Source: Dermacentor variabilis
Lineage: Eukaryota > Arthropoda > Arachnida > Ixodida > Ixodidae
NCBI RefSeq assembly: GCF_050947875.1
Contig: NC_134570.1
Location: 206,046,250 to 206,110,249, forward strand
Direction: 5' to 3'
DNA length: 64,000 nt
The notes beneath the pieces are model-generated. The model was given only the letters and a program-made list of their open reading frames with translations, did not search any database and was not told where the DNA came from. Positions 24,681 through 36,140 of the stretch are shown here, one piece after another; positions within the stretch are counted from its first letter, which is position 1; every line of letters begins with the position of its first letter. Position numbers and translations under genes: made by a program.

Positions 24681-26465
24681 AGTTTTGAGCTTCGTTATTG
24701 GATGTATAATCGTGTGCGCGGTAGTTTGTTGTTTGCGCCACGCTGGGCTTATAATGTGTATTCTTACCCCCTGCGGTAATGGCTTCGGGCGCTGCAGTTA
24801 TTTAAAGAAAAAGGTCGCACCCGAAGAACTATCCGTTGGTTTGTTACGAAAATAAAATATGGCAAAAATATTTACTCACCTTTTTTGGCAGCCCTGTCTT
24901 GCGCCATATAAGCCTTCACTTCTTTTCATTGTCATGTGCGTGGTAAAGCAGCTACTAATTAAGACAGACCCACTAAACCACTTCATCAACCTTTCACACA
25001 ACGTGAGATCACTAAACTCGCTGTGAAGCTTAGTCACTTGATAATTTTAGTTTGCTTTCACATACTGGCCTGTGCATTTTTTTTCGTTTTCTTAAAATGT
25101 GGCTGTGCATTAGCTAGCTAGGTTGTTATTACATAAAAAGCCTATGCCGAACTCGCTCAAATAACCTGAGTAGAGCTTACAATAGTTCACTCATTATGTG
25201 CATCCTGTCCAAGCTTATTTTTATTTAGGAAAAAAGAATAAAACTGGAACATGCATGTATGATACTGACAGCATCAAACGGTCTCAAGTCGATCATCCTC
25301 CTTTGCTGTCATGGCTGAGAGAGGGAGCATGCCTGTCATTGTACTAATCTTTTGTGCACTTCGGTAGTGCGTTGCACATTGTTTAAATGCTGAATAAGGC
25401 ATGTCTAATTAGTAACGGTGTAACAGATTTGCCACCCAGCCCGGCTAGAAAGAATGTAATCATTTGCTTTCAAAATAAATAAGTACGTGTCTTACCAGCA
25501 ATATAAATTATTATTTGCTTTCATATAAATATTATCCCTTAAAAGTCTGATGAGTATATATCTGCATAAGGTGAAAGTTAAACGTACATATTGCTTTTAA
25601 TTAATTGTACAATTTATCTTCACTGCCTTGCGGCATCAAGGTAAACGCTTATATAGAACGTATTTAGACACGGTAAGAACTTCACACATGGCTGAGTTTA
25701 TCTTTAATTTTTTCTGCTTCAGTTAAGGTTTTATTTTCTTTGGAAAGTTTTCAAGCAGCAAGCATTTAATTTCTAAAAGGCATGTTTTATGCCGTGCTTT
25801 GTCTTTAGCAATTTTATATATGTAAAAAAAGGGAAAAAGGCATCTCGTGCATCAAAGTGTTTTAAGCACATTCTTGAAATTGCAGGGTAAAAGAAAAGCA
25901 TGAACAAGCAAATGCAAGCAAACCAGAAAGCTGTACTCGAAGTCCCACACGCGTGCTCAATTGTTAATAGGAGTGGCTTGTCGACCTACGCAGCTGTATT
26001 CTGCGACAGTTGTTCGTGATCTTGCAAGCAAACTAGAACAACTAGAAACTGTGCCACCGCAGTGCAGAAACTAGTACAGAAACTGCGCCATCGCGTCGAA
26101 CATAACCGAGTATAGGTAGCGATATGTGGGGATTCTCGGACGAATCACTTTTGCGTGACGTAGAACACGGCGCATCTGATGATTCGATAAGTTTTGCTCG
26201 ACCAGCCAGTGCAGCGTGCTCTGAAAGCGATCGTCCGAGAATGCGTCCCATGTTGCGACATGATGTGATCGCAATGTGTTTTTAAAAGGTTGCGCACATT
26301 TTAGCGACACGTTCCACCCTGCATGCGTGCGTCTTAGTACGCACGCAGGCGAACGCGGGCGGAACGAACGGGCGGCTTGAGCATGCCTCGGTCATAAGAG
26401 GCGATAGGAGGTTTGGTGGCTGATAAGTAGGTAGGTTGCCTGGTAGCCATATTTCTCTATCATTA
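24681..26465. other. No recognised feature
   Basis: AT-rich to about 25900, then more mixed. Short - ORFs at 26042-26310 have no recognisable family. Nothing supportable. Confidence 0.5.
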
Positions 26466-26957
26466 TCGTCAGGCACCATTCCTCAGGATTGGCTAATAGC
26501 AAAAGTAGCGCCCATATTTAAATCAGGGAATCACTCGTCCCCACATAACTACAGATCTGTAAACTCTTGGAACACATTATAGACTCACAAGTAATTAAAT
26601 ATTTAGAGGAACACAATGTCATCTTCAAATACCAGCACGGTTTTCGTAAGGCTTCTCACATGAAACACAACTTGCAGGATTTACTCAGGATTTACACTCA
26701 TCATTGGACGCCGGCATCCAAACTGACGCCACACTCCTTGACTTCTCAAAAGCATTCCATCGAGTTCCTCACCACCGGCTCTTACCACAACTTAGACAGC
26801 TTAATATTCACCCACTTGTTCTGGCATGGGTACAAACGTTCCTCTCTAGTAGACAACAGTTCACGTCGGTCAATAACTTTGACTCTCCTTTCATCCCAGT
26901 CTCATCCGGTGTTCCTCAAGGAAGTGTGCTCGGTCTATTGCTTTTCCTAATTTATAT
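26466..26957 (+). mobile_element. CR1/Jockey-type LINE, RT palm fragment
   Basis: The + frames give GTIPQDWLIAKVAPIFKSGN, then MEHIIDSQVIKYLEEHNVIF / KYQHGFRK, and TDATLLDFSKAFHRVPHHRL / SSGVPQGSVLGLLLFLIYI. These are the fingers and palm motifs of a non-LTR reverse transcriptase (DFSKAFD-like and GVPQGSVLGP-like boxes). The frame shifts once near 26700. The sequence stops at 26957, exactly where a Gypsy LTR begins, before the FADD motif. Confidence 0.85.
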
Positions 26958-27160
26958 TGTTACGTAGGAAGACGCCGACGAAATGTTATATACAAGAATA
27001 TTTACAAGGCAATACGCCGCACTTGGCCAAAAGGCAACAGCTCGTGCTAGCCTCTAATCGTCGTCGTCGTCTTCACCCTGCTCGCCTCTTTGTCATCGAA
27101 AATACTGTTCCGTAGCACTACCCCCGGGGGCAAAAGCGCCTTCCCGGAGCAATTAAACGC
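26958..27160 (-). mobile_element. Gypsy-type LTR
   Basis: Starts on + with TGTTACGTAGGAAGACGCC, so on - the LTR ends in ..GTAACA. A purine/GC tract with CCCCCGGGGGC at 27119-27131 lies between it and the pol stop codon and would serve as polypurine tract on -. The outer boundary at 26958 coincides with the break in the LINE. The inner boundary is approximate. Confidence 0.65.
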
Positions 27161-27530
27161 CGGACTCGGAAGCAGCGTAGTAAGCCTTAAGCCTACTGAC
27201 GTGCACAACATCACTAGATGCCAGAGTAGAGGACGAGGTTGAACGCACAGGAGCAGTTTCGTACGTCACAGGCGTCACCTCGCTGAGCACGTGGTAGGGC
27301 CCTGTATATCGCGAAGGCCCTTTATATCGCGAAGAGCCGCCGAGACCTGCTGGACGCAGCAGGTCTCGGTGGCTCTTGAAAGACAAAGACCGAGCGAAAC
27401 CGACGGAACGTTGCCCCTCAGGGCGACCGACTGCGGGACTAACACGCGCTGGAGTTGAGTAGAGACCACCCGCTGAGAAGACGTCAGGGCCCGCATCACG
27501 GCGCCATTTAGTCATGGTGTCTTTCTGCAG
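27161..27530 (-). pseudogene. Ty3/Gypsy pol C-terminus (integrase tail)
   Basis: The - ORF at 27153-27515 ends with TGPYHVLSEVTPVTYETAPV..SSDVVHVSRLKAYYAA, the GPY/F-type C-terminal module of Ty3/Gypsy integrases. A direct duplication KGPSRYTGPYH shows local slippage. Only the last 120 or so residues are present and the rest of pol is missing, so the copy is a 5'-truncated or recombined remnant. Confidence 0.8.
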
Positions 27531-29574
27531 GCGACTAAATAAAGTTTCTCTCTCTCTCTCTCTATCGCTCTGCCCCTAAGACGATGCCGCAATGTGGGTG
27601 AAGGCCACGGGAAAACTCGGCGACCTCACCCAAGTGGCGCGGAACGTCCGGAGCCCTAAGGAGAGATTGGATCCCCTGCTGGCGCAGTTCTTGCGGGAGA
27701 ACACGAAAAACAGGAGAAAAGAAGTGTTCCGGACCTTTATTACTCGTCGATACCTAAGCTAACACGCTTCGGCCAAATTTTTTTAACGTGCCTGTTTGCT
27801 TTACTAGATCAGAAACAGGGGAAGGCGGTCGACAGGCCAGCAGGTAGCAGACCTGGTGCGTGAGTAGGAGTTTTAACGAAAAATTCAGAAGTGTCTGTCT
27901 AGAGCGGGATATGGTGCAGCTAAACGTGTAGCTATCTATCTGCGTGACAGTTCAATTTGCGTGTTACCGGCAGATAAAGAAGGCGGGTTCTGAGTACTCT
28001 CGGAAGGGAATTTTCATGCAAGCGCTGGTCAGGCAGTTCCCGGCATTCTTAGGCGACAGGACACAGTGTCCTTAAGTAAGGTAAATCTAATACTAAGAAA
28101 CTTTATAAAGAATATAACTTGGACAAAATGTTGAGAAACATTGCCAGCAGCAAACGAGATCGCCTAGAGGTGTCTTTTAGCGCGAGAACGCACCAACGTT
28201 ACTAGACTAGCTTCAGTTTCGGAACCGCCACCCGCCCACGCCTTCGTGGCGCTGCAGTCGCGCCCAGCTTCACTTCCTCACTAGCCGGCTACGCGGGACG
28301 CGGGCGGGAAGTACGCGGTGCAGCGTTGGTGTGTTCTGTGGTTCGTTGTTGACGGCGAATTTCAGCAAGCATGTCATCCGCGAAACTGTAGCCTTCGCCA
28401 AGTTTGTTAAGAATATCAGCAGGTGATGGTGACGTGCTGCGTACCTGGCTCTCGGGATAATGTCGACAGTTCGGCGCGCCACTTTTTCTGTGCTCCCAGC
28501 AATGCGGCGCTTCGCTCGGCGTGGAACAGAGCGATTCCTCGTGCTGGCCGGTAACTCTCTGCAAAATCCACGGCACGCGCTCGTGCCACTGCTTCCGCGT
28601 TTGTCTTTGTCTTCCACAGCTGGCCGCGTTGCCGTTCATCATTCCAGCGTAGAATTTCTCTTCTGTCGTCGTAATGGGGAGGCCGCGTTTACGGGGGTAT
28701 GAGCCATTGAATAAGGGAGTATGGGCCACTCATTGTCTTACGTAACGGACAGATTTAATTTTGAATAAATTTAATTTCGGAGAATCACAAGCTGAAAATG
28801 GTGGGCGAAGGCTGCTAACCACGCCGCGGAGCAAACTCGAGACATCGAACGCAAGCGACAACGGCGGACTGCGGGCATACCGTCAGTGACGTCTTTCTCT
28901 CCGTCGCAGCCGATTGTGTGTGTAACCTCATAATTGAGAAATGCTGTAATGAACTCTCGTAATTAACCCAGTGATAAACATAGCGGCCGCACGTTTCAAC
29001 TTCGCTGGTTAACCATCTTCACGGAGTGGAAGAGCCGACGATTTCTTTTTTTGTTCTTGTGTCTTGTGTGTTCAAAGACTGACCTCATTTCCTTGTAGCG
29101 CTTCTTTGGCGTGGTGAGAAGCTTCTGTGGGGATGAAGATCATCCTACAATCACGCACTTTGGTCAGATCTTCAGGCTACTGAGCCTAAACTGCGCGAAA
29201 CGTTAAGAAACTGTGCGAAACGTGAAGACGACAGGATCTACACACGACATTTAGAAACGCAGCTTCTGCGCTTCGCTGTATGCGTTTCTTCCTTTCGTGC
29301 AGTTTACCCTTCTTTCAGTATGAACCAAATGGCCCGATAAATCTTATTGCTGTAGGTGGATACCGCTTTCTCATGGTATCACTAATTCGGGCAAGGGAGA
29401 ACGCCAGCGAGCGTGAAACATGCGCAGACTGCCTGTCCGCACGAGCTCAAGGCTGCGACGAGGCGTCTGCAGTAGAGCTCGATGGAACGGCGCTGCCATC
29501 TGGCGGCTGTCACAGAAGTGGCGACAGCGGCTGTAAAGACGCGGGCGGAGAGTTTTACAACTGAATCTTGTCTA
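27531..29574. other. Unassigned; CT run and an unidentified - ORF
   Basis: A CTCTCT run occurs at 27547-27563 after AATAAAGTTT, resembling the 3' end of a LINE. A - ORF at 28289-28729 (146 residues, starting MAHTPLFNGSYPRKRGLPIT) and an overlapping - ORF in another frame are GC-rich and unidentified. I see no domain. The rest shows no recognisable gene. Confidence 0.35.
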
Positions 29575-30910
29575 GTTACGTTGGAACGCACATACCTTAC
29601 CTACCATTGAGGGTTGTTGTTTCGGAGAAGGACACTTCCCAGAAGTCTATCGCGCTGTTTCTGCGAGCCAACCTAGCCGTTGTACCCGTGAATGACCCGT
29701 TTTTAATACTTAACTCCGACGAAGCGGTTAACTTCTTAAAGGGCAACTCCGATCGAGGCTTCCAAGTCTTCTCCGTCGATGTGAAAGACATATAGTATTC
29801 TATTCCCCACAATGACCGGCTGTCAGCTATTTCGCAGACGACTGATGAATTTGGTGCTACCCGTTTTCAGAATAATGTTGGGCTGTCAAGTAACCAATTT
29901 TTAGAACTTTTGAGCTTCTATTTGTCATCAACGTTCATTACATGAAATGACACCATCTGTTTGCAGAAAACCGGAGTGCGCATCGGTTCTTGCATTGCCC
30001 CGCTCCTCAGTGATTTATTTTTAGCTCGCCTAGATGTTGCCATGTCAGTGAACCTCAATCAGACTAATGTTTTTAAAATATTTCGTTATGTGGACAATTT
30101 TTTGTTTCGTATTCAGTGTTCTCCGGCTGATCTTGAGGCTGAGGTTGCCATTTTGGTGCTAGTAGTTAAAGAGTGCCATGCCTCTCTTGACGTTACCCAC
30201 GATCTCCCACATAGTTATGCGATCCGGCTTTTGGATCTGCGCTTAGCTTGTTCCGGTATTCACACGTTTTGGTACTATGAACGTCGTGCCAACAAAATAC
30301 TTCTTCCGTTTTCTTTTTGTTTTTTTTTTGCTAATTCTAAGTTGGTCAAGAGAGTCATTTTTAACCTTTGCCTAAATAATGCTTTCAAAAAATCGTGCCA
30401 CCATACCGTTTTGTCTAGCTTTGCTTCTCAGTGCGAACAGTTTTCGCAGGCTGGTTATCCCATGTCCTTACAAGTGTCAGTAGCAGAACAGATTCTAAGA
30501 GAGTTTAGAAAAGACAACCAGCACAAAGAAAATCCTACAACTACTCAGGGTAGGACAAGTATTATTCCTTATATCCACACCGTCTCACATAATCCTAAGA
30601 AAATCGCTAAGCGAGCGAATATTCGTGCGGTGTTTTCTGCCCCTGAGAAGCTTATGAGGATTTGCAAGCATCACTAATCCGAATAAGGAGGCTCCTCCTA
30701 GCTGTGATAAGAATCATAACAAAAAAGTTCGTTAATTGCACACATTGTGTTGTTTATTGTTTTCAACTCAAAGGCAGAAAACGTTACGTCGGCCAAACTG
30801 GCCGATGTCTGAATGATAGGCTTCGCGAACATAGTTGCAATGCTGAGAAGTGCATTACAGCTGTGGGGTTTCTTGCGCAGCGCTGCAAAACGTGGGGTTG
30901 CGAACCTTCT
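29575..30910 (+). mobile_element. Penelope-like element, RT to GIY-YIG start
   Basis: The + ORF 29568-29795 carries RVVVSEKDTSQKSIALFLRA and VFSVDVKDI; 29961-30677 carries RIGSCIAPLLSDLFLARLDV and FRYVDNFLF, where the second Asp of the usual YVDD box is Asn. The linker SQAGYPMSLQVSVAEQIL follows, and then VVYCFQLKGRKRYVGQTGRC, the GIY-YIG core, at 30750-30820. A stop after VKDI and the YVDN change indicate loss of RT activity. The coding sequence is interrupted at 30910 by a SINE and resumes at 31138. Confidence 0.87.
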
Positions 30911-31137
30911 AATATTTGGCGTTTTACGTGCCAAAACCACTTTCTGATTATGAGGCACACCGTAGTGGAGGACTCCGGAAATTTTTGACCACCTGGGGTT
31001 CTTTAACGTGCACCTAAATCTAAGCACACGGGTGTTTTCGCATTTCGCCCCCATCGAAATGCGGCCGCCGTGGCCGGGATTCGATCCCGCGACCTCGTGC
31101 TCAGCAGCCCAACACCATAGCCAGTTGCGAACCTTCT
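30897..31137 (-). mobile_element. Ruka-like tRNA-derived SINE with 14-bp target duplication
   Basis: The element 30911-31123 lies on -. Its tRNA-like head is at the high-coordinate end, with B-box GGGATTCGAATCCCG-type sequence (on + CGGGATTCGATCCCGCG), then GCATTTCGATGGGGGCGAAA, TTAGGTGCACGTTAAAGAAC, and a GTTTTGGCACGTAAAACGCC tail. GTTGCGAACCTTCT occurs at 30897-30910 and again at 31124-31137: a perfect 14-bp target duplication. Removing the insert restores the PLE reading frame, where ..CEPS continues into ..FEECGILGRSHNQLTREI. Confidence 0.92.
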
Positions 31138-31465
31138 TTAGAAGAATGCGGCATTTTAGGTCGTAGTCATAATCAGCTTACAAGAGAAATCATTGAAGCA
31201 AAAGCTATCATAGTTCTTGGCCACGCATATGTAAGCTCCCCTTCATTATCGTTATCACGCAATGAATTGGCGTATCTCGGACTGCCGCCACAGGCTGTCT
31301 GAATATGTCTTTTTTTACGTGGTTACGTTTGGGTTTGTTGCTTGGTTTTGTGTTTTTGTCTTTTCATGTCACATGGTTCGCTGAGCGCATAAGTAGCCTT
31401 GTGAGTCACGAAATAAACCATCAGTTGGAAGTTAGCGCTCACCCTGTTCTCCGTTCCTTTTCATT
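31138..31465 (+). mobile_element. Penelope-like element, C-terminal end and 3' UTR
   Basis: Continues the PLE after the SINE: ECGILGRSHNQLTREIIEAK, YVSSPSLSLSRNELAYLGLP, then a stop near 31300. The 3' UTR includes AATAAACCATCAGTTGGAAG at 31411-31430, a 3' end style shared with other PLE copies here. Confidence 0.82.
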
Positions 31466-32508
31466 ACCCCTTCCACCTTCCTTTTTGCTCGTACTGAGCG
31501 GCGCTACAAGCCTAAAAAAGTCATGACATACCAACTCGTTCAAACTGCTACACTTTTGCACCTGTGCAACTTCGGTAGGTCACGCATCCGCAGAAGGTGG
31601 GCGCACACAACATTGGAAGGCTCGCCTGCTGCTGCTACCGGTGAAATCTCGCATGCTGATAGCATCAGAGTTGCGGTGGTCGCTGAAGGAATTGCGAAGG
31701 TTGTGCCTGTGGCGTCACTGTGCCTGCGAGAGTGAAATTTGCGCCTAGTGGAGTCGGTGGGTGAGCCTCTGGATCGTTGATGAGTGAGGTGCCCTTGAAC
31801 GGAAAGCGGACAGCTTGCAGGAACGTCCAAGTAAGGAGAGCGGCGGGCCGTAGAATAGCCGAAGGCGCTTACGTTTGGCCCAGTCAGTTCCTTGAGAAGA
31901 GTCGTCGCGCAGCTCCCTTTGAGTTTGGGAGGAGCCTTACGGACAGAGTAGAGGTTTGATATGGGGCCGGCGCGTGCTGACGGCCAGCACGGGTGGACGC
32001 AGGCGATGTGGGATGGCAAGACACAATGACGCGACAGTTCAAATGGCAAGAGCTGTTGTGATTGAGCGCTCGAGGTGGCGTAGTGAGCAAGGACGGCTGC
32101 CCGCAAGTCCTCGTAGAAGTCCGGGCCGGAGGGTGGCCGCCGGAGCCTGGAATGCAGCCGCAGCCAGGAACCTTGTTGACAAGCAAATGGGTGTCCAGCT
32201 GGATGAACTAGATGTCCGACATGTCGATGTAGAATTCTCGGACACCCTACAGCCGTGGGATGTCTGCCGGACCGCGTGAGGCCGCGCCACTGTCGCCTTG
32301 GTAGGGTCAGTGCGTTGACGCTGGCACTGCTGAACTCGGTCGTCCGGTGTAACCAATTTGTGGGAGGTGGCCCGAAGAGGTAGCCCCCGTAGCGACGGTT
32401 TATTTAGGTCGGCCAGCCATGGTGCCGTGCGATCTCGGGAGTGGCCGACACCTCGGTCGCTCAGGCCGAGTAGGCTAGCGTGTTCTATTCTCGCGTCACA
32501 TGCACGTG
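31466..32508. other. GC-rich unassigned sequence
   Basis: Long overlapping ORFs occur on both strands (for example - 31540-32106 and + 31956-32279), but they are low-complexity reading of GC-rich DNA with no domain I recognise. It could be more TE sequence. I do not call a gene. Confidence 0.35.
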
Positions 32509-32800
32509 AGCACATCTGCTTCACCAGCTCTCGATACGACAGTCGTGCCGATACAAGGTGCGCACGCCGATCCGCTTTCACCGTTGCATCCACGCGGGAA
32601 ATGTCGTCAGTCAGCGACGCACGCGGGCTCCCCGAGCGCTCGCTGTCATGCAAGTCTTCACGGCCTTTTGCGAGCTCACAACACCACCACCTCACACTTC
32701 TCAAACCGAGACACCTTTCCCCATACGTGGGCTGCATTTCCCTGTGAATTTCGTTGCTCGTACGCCGTGCAAGTGCGAAGCATTCTATGATGGTGAAGCA
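32509..32800 (-). pseudogene. mariner-like helix-turn-helix fragment
   Basis: Part of a - ORF reads FALARRTSNEIHREMQPTYG, then RSVRWWCCELAKGREDLHDS, ERSGSPRASLTDD, and VKADRRAHLVSARLSYRELV. This matches the paired helix-turn-helix region of mariner/Tc1 transposases and their domesticated relatives (VR.WC..F..GR....D..RSGRP). The catalytic DDE/D domain is absent downstream, so it is a fragment. The remaining residues of the 339-residue ORF, in the repeat-derived SVRP run and beyond, are not part of a protein. Confidence 0.75.
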
Positions 32801-32813
32801 CAACCGATATCTA

Positions 32814-32878
32814 GGATGGATGGATGGATGGATGGATGGACGGACGGACGGACGGACGGACGGACGGACGGACGGACC
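32814..32878. repeat. (GGAT)n-(GGAC)n microsatellite
   Basis: About six GGAT units pass directly into about nine GGAC units. The ATGG/ATCC tetranucleotide also forms the tail of the LINE 3' ends at 52700 and 53205, so this array may have grown from such a tail. Confidence 0.93.
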
Positions 32879-32899
32879 AGGGGTGCGGAGACATTGACA

Positions 32900-33250
32900 A
32901 CACAGACGCTCTTTTTCCAGCCAGTTTCGGTTTGAAGGAGCCTGCCAAGGATAACTAATTGTTCGCGCAGCTCCCATATGAAATCCGCTATTCAAAATTG
33001 ATCGTTGGGATAGGTAGTGTCGAGGAAGGAAACCAAAGTACTCATTTGCTGTAGCCACGTATTGTTGATAATTAGAAAGTTATTTACTGCAACTTCACTA
33101 ATTAGGAACGTAATTGCGGAAATTGCTCTGTATCTAGTGGCCGCCTATCCGTACACCCAAATGGTAAACCTAAAGTTACCATGATTTATATTTTTCTAAC
33201 ATTAAAAATTTGGTAGAGCTAGAGAAAGAAACACCCTGTATATATATTGC
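32900..33250. repeat. Possible MITE-like repeat
   Basis: Mixed sequence ending in AACACCCTGTATATATATTG, similar to ends of foldback elements in arthropod genomes. I see no clear opposite terminus, so the assignment is tentative. Confidence 0.3.
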
Positions 33251-33299
33251 CAAATCTCTCACCTATGTTAGGAAAATAAAGGAAAGTAAGAAATACCCA

Positions 33300-34550
33300 C
33301 GATGAATTCCCATAAGCAAACTTTCTGAAACCCTATTGTGAACTTTGTTCTTGCACGCCTCCGTGTGTTTGTCGTTTCCCTACTTTTCTTCCTATAATCA
33401 CTTCTTCCACCAATCACCGCTTACTAATCTCTACTGCGAACGTGTTTAATTCCATCCTGCTCTCGCTGAACCCAAGGGCTTCAAGGAAGCCAGAGATGCC
33501 TAAATCGATTGCTGGGCAGGTATCTTCACATTCTAGTAAAACATGCTCCACCGCTTCCCTAGCCTTACCGCAGCAAGCACATGCTTCCTCTTCCTTCTTA
33601 TATCTGACTTTATAAGTCCGTGTTCTAAGGCATGCTGATCTCGCTTCCAAGAGTAATGCGCTTCCCTTTGAGTTCTTTATAAATGTTTCTTTCCTGATGA
33701 CGTTTTTTTTTTCTTTTAAGTATAGCTAACCCATGGCAGGTTTCTTTTCCATTGCCGCCACCCATGAGATAATCTCAGCATCTCTGACTTTCCGCTTTGA
33801 CGTTCTTTGTTTCTGTGTTGCTCACCATATACAGGCCCCATACTTGCTGGTAAGCTTCTTAATTATTTTCCTCCACTGTGAATCAATGTTTTTTCGTGTA
33901 CAAATACCTCAACGCTCTCCCAGCCCGTTTACTTTCTTCCATATTCCTCAGTCGCTATTCATAATCAATTTTACTATGACCTTCTCTCACTTCAAAGCTT
34001 GTCTAGCCCGTATCACCCTGCACACCTGCATTTGTAGTCTTCCCGTGAGCGCCCAATTGCAATGCGAGGCGTACCACTGGCCTCTGTTTCTCATCGAGTC
34101 CTGTTTGTACCCCTGATTTCAAACAAACAACCGCATTTCCAAAAGTAAGTACTGGAACCATTACACCTTTCCACATACCCCGGAGCGCTCTGGGCTTCAT
34201 TATGGCCGCATTTTTGTTCCCCTTCACTGTTATTGATTTTTCCTGTGTCTCCATATATCTATCGCCTTCTTTTATCCATATACCTAGGTATTTATATACT
34301 TTTACCCGAGGTATTGTGTGGCTCTGTATTGTCACTTTCGATCTGTTCACTGTTTTCATTGAATACTATAACACCTGATTTTCTAACACGAAATTTCAAA
34401 CCTAAATTCTCGCCTTCCTGTCCACAGATATTAGCCAGACGTTGGAAATCACTTTGCTTTTTAGCTAGCAAAACAATGTCATCCGCATAAAACAAACCTA
34501 GGAACTGCTGCGTCTTCAACGATGACAGCAGCGTCGTGCCCCGAAGCTAC
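33300..34550 (-). mobile_element. LINE (RT FYADD to 3' end), decayed copy
   Basis: On -, 34292-34519 reads QQFLGLFYADDIVLLAKKQS, the catalytic YADD box with its typical context. Next, 34003-34359 has KVTIQSHTIPRVKVYKYLGI and LTFGNAVVCLKSGVQ. Then 33414-33650 has RTYKVRYKKEEEACACCGKA followed by REAVEHVLLECED, a CCHC-like C-terminal finger. The 3' UTR down to about 33300 matches that of the copies at 52328 and 52721. The pieces lie in different frames. This is the most complete copy of the family that also supplies the LINE ends at 45975-46380 and 52328-53215. Confidence 0.83.
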
Positions 34551-34679
34551 CGGCCGAGTCGGTCCAAGAAAGGTTCACCGCTGGGAATGGTTATGTTGAC
34601 TTCGCATTTACAGCCGCGATTTGCCTCAACAAATTGGGGCAAAGACTTTCTAATCCGGCCTCGTATCTATCTATCGATC

Positions 34680-34850
34680 GATTCATGTCAGATCATGCAC
34701 GGATGTGCACGACCTGACATGATCTAAAGGTCATCTCATGAATTACATGCGTGTCATGAATTGCATGACGTTAATGACAATACATGTATGAGCATGTCCT
34801 TCCCGTGCCATTCTTGTAGCGTCATGCACGCATGTCTCGCCACACATATC
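34680..34850. repeat. ATGTCATG-rich repeat, left part
   Basis: Dense degenerate copies of TCATG, CATGA and ATGTCATG on both strands. It continues after the SINE at 35090-35560, so the SINE sits inside the repeat field. Confidence 0.6.
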
Positions 34851-34854
34851 CAAA

Positions 34855-35077
34855 AAGAATTATGGGGTTCGCATGCTAAAACTGGGATGTTATTATGAGG
34901 CACGCCGTAGTGGAGGTCTCCGCAAAGTTCGAGCGCCTGGGGTTCCTTAACGTGCACGTAAATCCAAGTACACAGGTGTTTTTGACCCCATCGAAATGCG
35001 GCCGCCGTGGCCGGGATTCGATCCCGCTACCTTGTGCTTAGCAACCCAACACCATAGCCACTAAGCAACCACGGCAG
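34855..35077 (-). mobile_element. Ruka-like tRNA-derived SINE
   Basis: Same family and orientation as 30911-31123: GGCACGCCGTAGTGGAGGTC, GGGGTTCCTTAACGTGCACG, CCCCATCGAAATGCGGCCGC, CGGGATTCGATCCCGCTACC, then ACCATAGCCACTAAGCAACC. Compared with that copy it keeps the full tRNA-like 5' end, including CCACTAAGCAACCACGGC. No clean target duplication is visible because the flanks are repetitive. Confidence 0.88.
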
Positions 35078-35089
35078 GTACAAATATCG

Positions 35090-35560
35090 TGATAGATATC
35101 CAGTTAGAGAAATTCATAACCACGACGCCATCACCTCATGTCCTTTACGTCATTCGCGACAATCACATCATCACAAGCATGTCATGTCATTTCATTCATG
35201 TCATGGAACTCTGATGTATAGCTTGTCATAAAGTGGAAGTAAAATGAATGATAATCAAGTCACGCATGTCATGACATGAATGTCATAAATAAAATTACTA
35301 TAATGGATTGGATGGCATGCCGTGCATTTCTCTGACTATACATTTTGGATGTGCTTGTCCCTACATGCATGTATGGCATTAATGACGTGTCATGCGATGT
35401 ATGCCATTAAATGATCGGCATGAATTCCATGATCTGTATATCAAGTCATGACATGATTCCCATGAATGTGATAACATGCACGTCGAAAATGACAGAAATT
35501 CATGACATACGTGCATGCACGACATTAAATTACCATGACAAGAACTTATGTCAACCCAGG
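35090..35560. repeat. ATGTCATG-rich repeat, right part
   Basis: Many copies of CATGTCATG, TCATGACATGAATG and ATTCATGACAT, partly palindromic, in an otherwise AT-rich stretch. Units are degenerate and have no fixed period that I can establish by eye. Confidence 0.6.
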
Positions 35561-36140
35561 GGACCATGTTGTCTGCTAACTTGAACCTATAATTATGTGC
35601 TCGTGATTTATGCTTTAAATGTTGTGCCAGGCAGATTAACGTTCTTTTTTTAAATTTCGAATCAAGATTGTTGAGCATCACGCGGATGTCTCGGCACTTA
35701 GCCAAAAAGCCTATGCGAAGGCTTTAACACAGGCCTGCACCCCTTACAGAAAACGTGGACATGCCGGACAGCAGTTCTTAAGTAAAGTGGGAATGCGTTT
35801 ACATACTGCTCACAAAGCGCAGATTACGCAATAGTTATCGACAATGGAATACAATAAAAATTAATGCACATAATCTATGCACCAACAAAAGTTACGATGA
35901 GCGTATGGAAAGATTAATCAGCTGAATAGTAGCTAGTAAGAACTGTGGCAAAATAGTAAATACAAGAATGAAAATATCAGTAGCATACTCAAATTATGCA
36001 TATACAATGAAAATATAAACGAAGTATGACAAAATTAGACATGAAAGGGAGATCTCTTAAGTTTCTCCGGAATATGGCTAGCAGAAATTCTCGCGATTCT
36101 CCCACTTCATTTGTGATGCTGGAAATTTCCGTAACAACCT
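35561..36140. other. No recognised feature
   Basis: AT-rich sequence leading up to the GC-rich promoter region of the Meteorin-like gene. Confidence 0.5.

Noticed and set aside
32039..33058. A 339-residue - ORF as a host gene
   Set aside because: It joins a mariner fragment, a microsatellite-encoded SVRP run and GC-rich noise; no coherent protein.
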